From an uncultured Collinsella sp. (GTDB lineage Bacteria > Actinomycetota > Coriobacteriia > Coriobacteriales > Coriobacteriaceae): a stretch of 8,068 nucleotides of DNA. The stretch is from contig CAAEOW010000026.1 of assembly GCA_900757705.1 (NCBI GenBank), forward strand, positions 1 through 8,068, written 5' to 3'. The notes beneath the pieces are model-generated. The model saw only the letters and a program-made list of their open reading frames with translations, made no database searches and was not told where the DNA came from. This document shows positions 1-5,970 of this stretch, one piece after another (position 1 is the stretch's first letter; each line of letters opens with the position of its first letter). Position numbers and translations under genes: made by a program.

Positions 1-161
1 CCATGGCTTTAAGATACGGCCTTGGCGCAGCAGCGCCGCTCGCAGCTCGACCGAAGGCAGAACTGCAAAACGAGCGGCACCGTTTTTGGGACGAACGGCG
101 GGAGACGTCATTCGTCCTGGACGCTTTCATCTTGTCTGCTTTTGAATACCTGTTGCCGTGA
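1..161 (+). CDS. Possible 3' end of an upstream gene (partial, unrecognised)
   Basis: The frame through position 3 is open from the window edge to a TGA at 159-161. It reads as a plausible protein C-terminus of about 52 residues: an Ala/Leu-rich stretch, a charged segment (ELQNERHRFWDERRE) and a hydrophobic end (FVLDAFILSAFEYLLP). An ATG lies at 3-5, but with no upstream sequence it cannot be judged whether that is a start or an internal Met. The competing frames in this stretch give Arg/Ser-rich low-quality translations. I do not recognise the family. It precedes the C39-like peptidase gene by 120 bp in the same orientation. The evidence is only amino-acid plausibility over a short length, so it could still be non-coding. 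Confidence 0.35.
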   Translation, partial: MALRYGLGAAAPLAARPKAELQNERHRFWDERRETSFVLDAFILSAFEYLLP

Positions 162-281
162 CGCTTGGCGCGCGGCGCGGCAACGTTCATACCATTTGTC
201 AGGCTTTTGGTGCACATACCCATGTGTCGTGCATCTTTTTATGTAGGATAGACAAGTTACACACGAGGCAAGGTGATTCGA

Positions 282-1283
282 ATGGCATACGGATACAATG
301 ACGGCGACCAACGGCCACAAAGCGTGCGCCTTGCCGGCCGCACCACGCCAACGCCCAGAAGCACCTCCGACAACGGCAACCAGCAGCGCCCCCAAGAGCA
401 GCCCGGGGCTTCTTCTCGGCAACAAAGCCGTACCGCGCAGCAGTCAGACCGCGTGAGCACGAGCACACGCCAACGCCAGACCGACACATCGCAGCCGCGC
501 CGCTACGATTGCCGTACGACCGACCACTACGTTAAGCGCTCCTTTTCGCCACCTCAACGCAATCGCGGCAATTCCGCCCCTCGCCCCGCGTCGCACACCA
601 CAAGCCACGCACTTCCAGCCCGCCGTCTACGCCTTGCGCTTTGCTCCATTGCCGCCTGCCTCGTCTTTGTGTTTTTGGGATCCTGTATCTCGCACGGATC
701 AGCCGGTCTTGAGCCCACTGCCGAGGACAAGCTGCTTAAAGCTCCCGTCGCGCCCGGTTACTCCTTTGCGTTCTCGACCCCACGCTCGCAATGGCAGGCC
801 GGCACCATGCCCCACATCTACCAAATTGACCCCGCATGGTCGGAGCTGCCCTATGCCGGTGGCACTATTCGCGAAAACGCTTGCGGCCCCACTTGCCTCA
901 CCATGGTCTATATCTTTAAGACCGGCCACACCGATAAGACGCCGGTCGATATATGCGCACTGGCCGAAGCCGGCAACTACGCCCCCACTGGTGCCACCGA
1001 GTGGTCGTTTATGACAGGCGGTGCGTGGCAGCTGGGGCTCAACGGAACACAGCTCTATAACGATTGCGAATCGATTGCCCAAGCACTTCGCTCGGGTGCG
1101 CCCGTTATCGCCGCAGTGCGCCCCGGTACGTTTACCAACGTAGGCCACTACATCGTGCTCTACGGCATCGACGATGCCAACCAGATTGGCGTCTACGACC
1201 CCAACTCGGCCAGCCGCAGCGCCCGCCGCTGGGGCGTCGTAGAGGTCCTCAACGAAGTCGAAGCCATGTGGGCCTACTACTAG
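282..1283 (+). CDS. Membrane-anchored C39-like cysteine peptidase
   Basis: The predicted product is 333 residues and resembles the Peptidase_C39_2 (papain-like) group. Residues 1-112 are hydrophilic and rich in Gln, Arg, Pro, Ser and Thr, so probably disordered and cytoplasmic. Residues ~116-136 form one hydrophobic segment ending in LGSC, after which the catalytic domain would lie outside the cell. The domain shows QIDPAW (~181-186), the catalytic Cys at 201 in ENACGPTCLTMV, the His at 289 in VGHYIVLYGID and an Asp/Asn in VYDPNS (306-308), in the family's usual order. The ATG at 282 is preferred because AAGGTGAT lies 4-5 bases upstream; an in-frame GTG at 273 has only GAGG. LGSC could be a lipobox, but the preceding N-terminal tail is far too long for an ordinary lipoprotein signal. 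The substrate is unknown; no ABC transporter or bacteriocin gene is adjacent. The TAG stop is part of the inverted repeat that follows. Confidence 0.8.
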   Translation: MAYGYNDGDQRPQSVRLAGRTTPTPRSTSDNGNQQRPQEQPGASSRQQSRTAQQSDRVSTSTRQRQTDTSQPRRYDCRTTDHYVKRSFSPPQRNRGNSAPRPASHTTSHALPARRLRLALCSIAACLVFVFLGSCISHGSAGLEPTAEDKLLKAPVAPGYSFAFSTPRSQWQAGTMPHIYQIDPAWSELPYAGGTIRENACGPTCLTMVYIFKTGHTDKTPVDICALAEAGNYAPTGATEWSFMTGGAWQLGLNGTQLYNDCESIAQALRSGAPVIAAVRPGTFTNVGHYIVLYGIDDANQIGVYDPNSASRSARRWGVVEVLNEVEAMWAYY

Positions 1284-1308
1284 TCATTGGGGACAGACTT
1301 AAATGAGT
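1281..1308. repeat. Left arm of the 28-bp terminal inverted repeat
   Basis: It is an exact reverse complement of 1523-1550. The first three bases are the TAG stop codon of the preceding peptidase gene, so the gene and the element abut without any gap. Pairing breaks immediately outside position 1281 and inside position 1308. Confidence 0.9.
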
Positions 1309-1336
1309 GGTCTCTGGATGCCCGGAACTGCTGGCA

Positions 1337-1507
1337 CGGAAAGTGCACCCCGCTTTGAAGTTCGATAGCGGGATGCGCTTTCCGTTAGCGGCCCGTTTGG
1401 GAAACTGGGGGCCATTTTTCGGGCAAATTCCGGGATGTATTTTCCGGTTGAGGGCCCCGGGGAAACTGTGCCCCATTTTGGACGCTCATTGTGGGATGCA
1501 CTTTCCG
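1337..1507. repeat. Diverged ~61-bp direct repeats, three units, inside the palindromic element
   Basis: A motif GGGATG followed by a pyrimidine/purine-variable pair and TTTTCCG or CTTTCCG occurs at 1370, 1432 and 1493, spaced 62 and 61 bp. Each copy is preceded by a related GGAAA-rich half (near 1338, 1400 and 1461), so each unit is itself a GGAAA...TTTCC imperfect hairpin of about 47 bases. The units have diverged but keep the pairing halves. Confidence 0.6.
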
Positions 1508-1522
1508 CAGTTGATTGGTGCT

Positions 1523-1550
1523 ACTCATTTAAGTCTGTCCCCAATGACTA
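1523..1550. repeat. Right arm of the 28-bp terminal inverted repeat
   Basis: It is an exact reverse complement of 1281-1308. It ends 8 bases before the T-tract of the carbamate kinase terminator, so the element fills almost the entire gap between two convergent genes. Confidence 0.9.
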
Positions 1551-1558
1551 CCGATAGC

Positions 1559-1591
1559 AAAAGCCCCGCAGCCGGAGCGGACTGCGGGGCT
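1559..1591 (-). terminator. Intrinsic terminator of arcC
   Basis: On the minus strand a perfect 10-bp GC-rich stem (AGCCCCGCAG / CTGCGGGGCT, 1582-1591 with 1562-1571) closes a 10-base loop and runs directly into TTTT. It lies about 65 bases past the arcC stop codon. On the plus strand the stem has no following U-tract, so it is oriented for arcC. Confidence 0.8.
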
Positions 1592-1656
1592 CATGAAGAG
1601 AGGCTAGTTTGTGGGCGTCTTGCCTGGCGCCCACGAGAGAGGCAACAGAGTAGAGA

Positions 1657-2619
1657 CTACTCGTGGATGCGGGTACCGGAGAGACCGGCCATGGTCTCGG
1701 CGGCCTTGTCCAGGGCACCGATGATGCAGGTGCGGCCCTTGCGGGAGCGGGCGAACTTGATGGCGGCGCGGACCTTGGGCTCCATGGAGCCCTTGCCGAA
1801 CTGACCCTCGTCGGCCAGACGCTCGGCCTCGTCGGCGGTGAGGTCCTCGAGCTCCTCCTGGTTGGGCTTGCCAAAGTTGATGGCGACATGCTCAACGGCG
1901 GTCAGCAGGAACAGAACGTCGGCGTCGCAGTCCTCGGCCAGCAGCTCGCCGCCCAGGTCCTTGTCGATAACGGCGGGAACGCCCTTGTAGCAGCCCTTGT
2001 TCTCGTAGTCGCGGACGACGGGGATGCCGCCGCCACCGCAGGCGATGACGATGAACTCGTTGTCGAGCAGGTTGAGGATGGAGTCAGCCTCGACGATCTT
2101 CTTGGGATCAGGGGAAGCGACAACGCGACGCCAGCCGCGGCCGGAATCCTCGACGAAGACCTTGGAAGGATCCTCGGCCATGAACTCCTTGGCCTGCTCC
2201 TCGGTGTAGAAGGGGCCGATCGGCTTGGTCGGGTTCTTGAACGCGGGATCGTCCGGGTCGCACTCGATCTGGGTGACGACGGTGGCGGCGTGCCAACGCT
2301 TATAGCGCTTGTGCATCTCGCGGCCGATGCCCTGCTGCAGGTGGTAGCCGATGTAGCCCTGGGACATGGCGCCGCACTCGGGCAGCGGCATCTCGGGGGT
2401 GCCGATGGCATCGTGGGCAGCGGCGAAGGCGTTCTGGATCATGCCGACCTGCGGGCCGTTGCCGTGGGTGATGATGATCTCGTTGCCCTGCTCGATAAGA
2501 CCAAGGAGAGCGTGGGCGGTGTTGCTCACGGCCTCGATCTGCTCGACGGGGTTGTTGCCGAGGGCGTTGCCGCCGAGGGCGACGACAATACGATCGGGCT
2601 TGCCAAGAGGCTTAGACAT
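1657..2619 (-). CDS. arcC: Carbamate kinase
   Basis: Carbamate kinase (EC 2.7.2.2) transfers phosphate from carbamoyl phosphate to ADP, giving ATP plus carbamate, the last step of arginine deiminase, agmatine or ureide fermentation; it is cytoplasmic. The 320-residue product matches the usual 310-320. Family signatures appear in order: VALGGNAL (~13-20), THGNGPQVG (51-59), MSQGYIGY (85-92), the DPDDPAFKNPTKPIGPFY loop, GRGWRRVVASP, IACGGGGIPV, AVIDKDLGGELLA, AVEHVAINFGKP and the C-terminal FGKGSMEPKV and IIGALDKA segments. The start at 2619 is chosen over an in-frame start farther upstream because AGAAAGGA lies 8 bases before it and the MSKP start aligns with the family. No arcA, argF or transporter gene is adjacent, so its carbamoyl phosphate source cannot be told from this window. 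It appears to be monocistronic, with its own terminator. Confidence 0.95.
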   Translation of the reverse strand: MSKPLGKPDRIVVALGGNALGNNPVEQIEAVSNTAHALLGLIEQGNEIIITHGNGPQVGMIQNAFAAAHDAIGTPEMPLPECGAMSQGYIGYHLQQGIGREMHKRYKRWHAATVVTQIECDPDDPAFKNPTKPIGPFYTEEQAKEFMAEDPSKVFVEDSGRGWRRVVASPDPKKIVEADSILNLLDNEFIVIACGGGGIPVVRDYENKGCYKGVPAVIDKDLGGELLAEDCDADVLFLLTAVEHVAINFGKPNQEELEDLTADEAERLADEGQFGKGSMEPKVRAAIKFARSRKGRTCIIGALDKAAETMAGLSGTRIHE

Positions 2620-2654
2620 TGCTGGAATCCTTTCTGTAAAAGGCCTACAACCCA

Positions 2655-2692
2655 TTAATAACCCGCGTCCGTGCAATACGCGAGTTTATTAA
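2655..2692. promoter_or_regulatory. Imperfect palindrome upstream of arcC
   Basis: TTAATAACCCGCGT (2655-2668) and ACGCGAGTTTATTAA (2678-2692) form an inverted repeat around a 9-base spacer; TTAATAA and CGCGT match exactly in both arms, with one small internal mismatch and a one-base length difference. It lies 36-73 bases before the arcC start. It could be an operator for a dimeric regulator or a hairpin in the 5' leader of the mRNA. I do not recognise a named regulator consensus. Confidence 0.45.
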
Positions 2693-2985
2693 GGTTTATA
2701 TTCTCTTTATCGCTCATTTTATTCATTTTGAAAATACCTAAGCGGCGAACGGTCGATTTTACCCGCTCAGCGTAAAGAAGCCCAGTTCAGGCATATCTAC
2801 GCCATTTACGTGCAACTTTATTTAAATAGAGCAGGGATTAGACCAGATTATGCAAACTATATCTTTGCTAAACACAAAACGGACAGCGCAATATCTTACT
2901 CGCACTATACGCGATTCTATACATTAATTTGACGAGTATGCACCCCTGCAAAAACATGGGGCTTTTCATCCAACATAAGGGATAG
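2693..2985. other. AT-rich gene-free stretch upstream of arcC
   Basis: About 290 bases with visibly lower GC than the neighbouring genes and no credible reading frame in any of the six frames. It should contain the arcC promoter on the minus strand; several TATA-like hexamers (TATAAA, TATAGT, CATAAT) are present but none has a good -35 box at 16-18 bases, so I do not assign one. A weak hairpin (CCCCTG / CATGGGG) followed by CTTTT at 2942-2966 is seen on the plus strand without an obvious gene to terminate. Confidence 0.5.
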
Positions 2986-3204
2986 CCGATCGCGCTTCAC
3001 CCCGCGGCAAGCGACTGCGAGTTCGCAGTATGGAACTTTACCGTCGGCTTCTGCATGAACGCTGCCGACGCCCTTTCGCTCCTGCGCGCCCAAGCAGCCG
3101 AGAACGCTAACGGCGCCACTGTCAACCTGGCCACCCTCAACAACGGCGCCGCCAGCCTTTTCGCAAAGTACCGTGCTGGTTCGCTGGCTTTGAGGCCTAA
3201 GTGA
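2986..3204 (+). pseudogene. 3' remnant of an unrecognised protein gene
   Basis: The frame is open from just after a TAG at 2983-2985 to a TGA at 3202-3204, 72 codons. The codons are strongly GC-ending, like the other chromosomal genes here, and the translation is protein-like (for example FTVGFCMNAADALSLLRAQA, then NLATLNNGAASLFAKYRAGS). There is no start codon with a ribosome binding site: the first ATG is at 3055 and would leave 49 residues. GC content changes sharply at about 2990, where the coding character begins, as expected if the 5' part was deleted or replaced. I do not recognise the family. The 81-codon minus-strand frame across the same bases is judged its shadow. It could alternatively be a very short intact gene starting at 3055. 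Confidence 0.5.
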
Positions 3205-3212
3205 GCTTTGCT

Positions 3213-3300
3213 ATTTGCCAATTTTTGTATGATTTGGGTCAAATCTATTTGTCAATTTTTGTATGATTAGGGGCAAATCTATTTGCCAATTTTTGTCAAT
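3213..3300. repeat. 34-bp tandem repeat, 2.6 copies, ahead of the ATPase gene
   Basis: Units at 3213-3246 and 3247-3280 are 34 bp each and nearly identical; a third, partial unit covers 3281-3300. Each begins ATTTG(C/T)CAATTTTTGT; the two full units continue with ATGATT and end in CAAATCT. The junction of units 2 and 3 forms a perfect 7-bp inverted repeat, GGCAAAT/ATTTGCC (3272-3287). The array ends immediately before the ribosome binding site of the ATPase gene, so it must hold or overlap its promoter; each unit offers TATGAT as a -10-like hexamer, without a well-spaced -35. Repeated operators for autoregulation are one reading. Confidence 0.85.
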
Positions 3301-3311
3301 GAGGTGTTTTA

Positions 3312-4673
3312 ATGCTACGCCGCAAGGTCACTGATAGGCTTTTGAGCTGGAAGAATAACTCCCATAAGGCCCTGCTTGTTACCGGTGCGCGTCAGATTGG
3401 CAAGAGCTATGCGATTCGCGCGTTTGGAAAGAGCAACTACGCTTCGTATTATGAGGTCAATCTGCTACTTGATGCCGAGGCAAGAGACGTACTTGTTGGC
3501 GCTAAGAACTCCATTGACTTCATCAACCGTGTGGCCCTTCTTGCGGATGCACCGCTTGTTGAAGGAGACACGCTTATCTTCGTCGATGAGATTCAGGAGT
3601 ATCCGCAGATCGTTACACTTATGAAGGCGCTGGTCGAGGACGGACGCTTTAGCTATGTCTTCTCGGGGTCTATGCTTGGGACTGAGTTTAAGGGGATCTC
3701 TTCTTTCCCGGTGGGGTATGTCGAGCACATTGTTATGCGGCCAATGGATTTTGAAGAGTTTTGTTGGGCAAACAGCATCAGCGAGAATGTGCTTGCAGAC
3801 ATCCGCAGCTGCCTTGTCGAGAGGCGTCCCGTCGAAAATTTTATTCATGAGGCGATGCTCAAAAACTTTAGAGCTTATATCGTTTGCGGCGGCATGCCGG
3901 AGGTCGTTCAGAACTATATCGATTCGGGCTATTCGCTCGTGAGAACGCGTGAGCTTCAAATTCAGCTAGTCGATCAGTACAAAAGCGATATCTCTAAATA
4001 TGCATCGACTCGAGCGTTTAACGTTCGCTCCATTTTCGAGCAAATTCCCGTTCAGCTTGAGGCGGAGTCCCATCGCTTTATCGTCTCGTCTCTAGGCGAG
4101 GGAGCTCGTCTTCAAAAATACGAGCAGGATTTCCTATGGCTGGTGAACGCAGGCGTTGGATTGATGGTCCCCCAGGTGACGGAGGCACGAAGTCCTCTCA
4201 AGAGGACGGAGAAAACGACGGCCTTTAAACTATACGAGTCCGATACAGGTATGCTCGCATCGCGGTATCCCGGCAGCACGGCACGCGCCGTCTACCTTGA
4301 CATGAAAACCCCCAACCTCGGCGGCCTCTATGAGAACGTGGTCGCACAGGAACTCGTTGCCCTCGGAGCAGATACGTGGTACTACCAAACGCGTGAGGTC
4401 GGTGAAGTCGACTTTGTAATCGAAGGTGCCCGCGGGCATGTTGTCCCAATCGAAGTCAAATCGGGCAAGAAAGTTCGAGCACATGCAGCCCTCGACCGTT
4501 TGATGAGTGTGGGCGAGTACAAAATTCCCGAGGCCGTTGTGCTGAGCCACGAAAACCTTTGCAAAGAGGGCAAGATCCTTTACGTTCCAATCTATATGAC
4601 ATTCTGTCTCGATGAGTTTATGGAAAAGGACGACCCCAACAACGATTTCTCGTTTGCACCCATATCTCTCTAG
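3312..4673 (+). CDS. AAA_14 / DUF4143 ATPase (COG1373 type)
   Basis: The 453-residue product has the two-part architecture of this widespread family: an N-terminal AAA+ ATPase (AAA_14) and a C-terminal DUF4143 domain. Visible motifs are Walker A TGARQIGKS (24-32), Walker B LIFVDE (88-93), and YVFSGS (115-120) at the sensor-1 position. Near the C-terminus, VDFVIE (Asp367) and PIEVKSGKK (Glu381, Lys383) form a PD-(D/E)xK-like core. The cellular role of the family is not established; the nuclease-like core may be structural. The ATG at 3312 has GAGGTG 5 bases upstream. The codons are clearly less GC-rich than in arcC or nifJ, suggesting later acquisition. It is preceded by a 34-bp tandem repeat and a gene remnant, and has no operon partner. 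No truncation or frameshift is seen. Confidence 0.9.
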   Translation: MLRRKVTDRLLSWKNNSHKALLVTGARQIGKSYAIRAFGKSNYASYYEVNLLLDAEARDVLVGAKNSIDFINRVALLADAPLVEGDTLIFVDEIQEYPQIVTLMKALVEDGRFSYVFSGSMLGTEFKGISSFPVGYVEHIVMRPMDFEEFCWANSISENVLADIRSCLVERRPVENFIHEAMLKNFRAYIVCGGMPEVVQNYIDSGYSLVRTRELQIQLVDQYKSDISKYASTRAFNVRSIFEQIPVQLEAESHRFIVSSLGEGARLQKYEQDFLWLVNAGVGLMVPQVTEARSPLKRTEKTTAFKLYESDTGMLASRYPGSTARAVYLDMKTPNLGGLYENVVAQELVALGADTWYYQTREVGEVDFVIEGARGHVVPIEVKSGKKVRAHAALDRLMSVGEYKIPEAVVLSHENLCKEGKILYVPIYMTFCLDEFMEKDDPNNDFSFAPISL

Positions 4674-4702
4674 GTCATCTGAGTCCGCAAGCCAGCCCCC
4701 AC

Positions 4703-4903
4703 GCCCAAAGTACTGCGCCTTTCGCGCCAAAGGCGCGAAACAGCAAGGGGATAGAAGGCAGCGACAACCAACTCCCCCACTATGCCCAAAGTGCTGCGAT
4801 GTTTCGCGCAAAGCGCGAAACAGCACTGGGGCAGCAGAAGGCCACAATCAGCTAGCCCTCCATGCCCAAAGTGGCGCGTGGTTTCGCGGCCACGCCGCGA
4901 AAC
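4703..4903. repeat. Three ~80-bp repeats, each with a GC-rich hairpin
   Basis: GCCCAAAGT marks the start of copies at 4703, 4784 and 4864 (spacing 81 and 80). Each copy then carries a perfect hairpin with a 3-base loop, followed by ACAGC: 4720-4740 (stem TTTCGCGCC), 4801-4821 (GTTTCGCGC) and 4881-4903 (GTTTCGCGGC). The stems differ between copies, but every difference is matched on the other arm, so the pairing rather than the sequence is kept. No U-tract follows on either strand, so these are not ordinary terminators. They lie in the gap behind the ATPase gene and, before the IS arrived, behind nifJ, like REP/BIME-type repeats. The remaining 4904-4977 shows nothing recognisable. Confidence 0.8.
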
Positions 4904-4977
4904 AGCGACCGGGACAAGGCACCCCCACAGCCACGTCCTTCATTCAGCCCCACAATCCGAGGACGTAGTCGTAGCAG

Positions 4978-4981
4978 GATC
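4978..4981. repeat. Target site duplication GATC, left copy
   Basis: GATC directly precedes the TGAGGGCT end of the insertion sequence and is repeated directly after its other end at 6542-6545. Four bases fits the 3-5 bp duplications of IS3-family elements. Since GATC is self-complementary and the flanks extend as GCAGGATC / GATCCTGC, chance symmetry cannot be excluded. Confidence 0.6.
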
Positions 4982-5002
4982 TGAGGGCTAACCTTCGCGG
5001 AC
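4982..5002. repeat. IS left terminal inverted repeat (OrfB end)
   Basis: It matches the reverse complement of 6521-6541 at 20 of 21 positions. Shared blocks continue inward: GAAAGAACCCCCG starts 33 bases from the tip at both ends (5015-5027 and 6496-6508), and GAACTGC and TTCTTGGAC follow at slightly different offsets. The similarity thus extends over about 80 bases of each end. Confidence 0.85.
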
Positions 5003-5078
5003 ACTCCGCAGGACGAAAGAACCCCCGTCGCACGTAGTGTGAACTGCGCCCCAATTCTTGGACGGGCTAATAAGCGGC

Positions 5079-5930
5079 CTACGCCGCACATAGGGACTGA
5101 TTCCGGAATTCCTCCGGGGTCAGCCCCTTCAGTTTAACCTGCCTCCTTCTCGTGTTCCAATGGATGATGTATTCGTCCAGGTCCCTCTTGAAGTCTTCGA
5201 AGCAAGGCCATTTTCTTCCGCGAAAGAACTCGTCCTTCATATGGCCGAACACCTGCTCCGTCGCGCCGTTGTCGATGCAGTTGCCCTTCCGGGACATGCT
5301 CTGCACCACGCCGGCCTCCTCCAACCGCTTGCACCACCCGGCCTGCTGGTACTGCCAGCCCATGTCCGAGTGCAGGACCGGCCTGGAGCCCTCGGGCATC
5401 TTGGACACGAGCTGGTCGAGCAGCTCGTGCTGCTGGGCCATGTTGGGATGCAGCGACGTGGACCAGGCGACGATCTCCTTGCTGCCGAAATCGTAGACCG
5501 GCGCGAAGTAGGCCTTGCCCCAGGGCTGCTTGAACTCGGTGACGTCGGTGCCCATCTTCTCCCACGGCCCGTCGGCGGCGAAGTCCCTGCCGATGACGTT
5601 CTCGAAGGTCTTTCCGACCTTGCCCCTGTACGAGTTGTACCTGTGGTAGTCGGTCTCGCGGCGGATGCCGCAGCTGATGCCCATCTCGCGCATCATCTTG
5701 AGCACGGTCTTGTCGGCTATGCGCGCGCCCAGCTCGGCGCGCAGGCACATGGCGATCTGCCTGTGGCCGCACCCGTTGGCGGTGCGCGAGAATATCTCGG
5801 CGGCGGCCTCCCAGAGCTCGGGCCTGGTGGGAGCCTTGGGGTGCGACAGCGCGTAGTAGTAGCTCGACCTCGCCAGGCCGGCGCACTCGAGCAGGTCGGC
5901 GAGGGGATATTGCCCTGAAAGCCCGCTCAC
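5079..5930 (-). CDS. IS3-family transposase OrfB, DDE catalytic subunit
   Basis: This is the strand-transfer half of the transposase. From the GTG at 5930 it is 283 residues: an N-terminal HTH_21-like region (HRQIAMCLRAEL, then KTVLKMMREMGI, ~56-85), then an RNase H-fold integrase core with Asp129 (MGTDVTEF), Asp189 (VLHSDMGWQYQ) and Glu225 (DNGATEQVFGHMK), with 35 residues between the last two, and a C-terminal HWNTRRRQVKLKGLTPEEFR tail. All catalytic residues are present. The frame is open farther upstream to 5989 and reads in an OrfB-like way there (INRPEGGETLSNGEKAAVV), so the functional protein is probably an OrfA-OrfB fusion made by frame change at the A6 run. The GTG overlaps the stop of the -1 frame as GTGA and has AAGG 8 bases upstream, so separate initiation is also possible. 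Confidence 0.92.
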   Translation of the reverse strand: MSGLSGQYPLADLLECAGLARSSYYYALSHPKAPTRPELWEAAAEIFSRTANGCGHRQIAMCLRAELGARIADKTVLKMMREMGISCGIRRETDYHRYNSYRGKVGKTFENVIGRDFAADGPWEKMGTDVTEFKQPWGKAYFAPVYDFGSKEIVAWSTSLHPNMAQQHELLDQLVSKMPEGSRPVLHSDMGWQYQQAGWCKRLEEAGVVQSMSRKGNCIDNGATEQVFGHMKDEFFRGRKWPCFEDFKRDLDEYIIHWNTRRRQVKLKGLTPEEFRNQSLCAA

Positions 5931-5970
5931 GACCGCGGCCTTCTCGCCGTTCGAGAGCGTTTCTCCGCCT

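Larger units (their letters stand above)
1281..1550. mobile_element. 270-bp palindromic element with perfect 28-bp terminal inverted repeats
   Basis: Bases 1281-1308 and 1523-1550 are exact reverse complements over 28 bp (the outer end reads TAGTCATTGGGGACAGAC). Between them, 214 bp hold further nested symmetry: 1337-1353 matches the complement of 1491-1507 at 15 of 17 positions, and GGGGGCC near 1407-1413 can pair with GGCCCC near 1453-1458. The whole element could therefore fold as one long hairpin. It carries no coding frame of its own worth calling. The GGGGACAGAC core resembles GTCTGTCCCC cores known from REP sequences mobilised by RAYT-type (Y1 tyrosine) transposases; that link is inference. 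A non-autonomous MITE-like element is the alternative. No clear target duplication is seen. Confidence 0.7.

Noticed and set aside
196..249. Promoter for the peptidase gene (TTGTCA at 196, TAGGAT at 244)
   Set aside because: The two hexamers are much too far apart and neither has a suitably spaced partner.
1663..2658. 331-codon plus-strand frame across arcC
   Set aside because: It is a shadow: long runs of Leu, Gly, Ala and Val with no motifs, opposite a complete carbamate kinase.
2942..2966. Intrinsic terminator on the plus strand
   Set aside because: The stem is only about 6 bp with a bulge and a short CTTTT tail, and there is no plus-strand gene shortly upstream.
2997..3242. 81-codon minus-strand frame
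   Set aside because: The plus frame over the same bases has clearly better GC-ending codon usage, and the minus start lies in the tandem repeats.
3213..3300. CRISPR array or recombination site
   Set aside because: The 34-bp units are directly contiguous with no spacers, and no recombinase is adjacent.
4230..4847. 205-codon minus-strand frame over the ATPase 3' end and the hairpin repeats
   Set aside because: Most of it is antisense to the DUF4143 domain; the repeated CCFAPLARKAQYFG-like peptides only reflect the DNA repeats.
4703..4903. CRISPR array
   Set aside because: Only three copies; the conserved part includes variable-sequence hairpins, the intervening sequence is itself partly similar, and there are no cas genes.
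4612..4968. 118-codon plus-strand frame continuing past the ATPase stop
   Set aside because: It begins inside the ATPase gene in another frame and translates the hairpin repeats; no ribosome binding site or homologous pattern.
5160..5918. 252-codon plus-strand frame across OrfB
   Set aside because: It is antisense to an intact DDE transposase and has low-complexity composition; high GC produces such frames.
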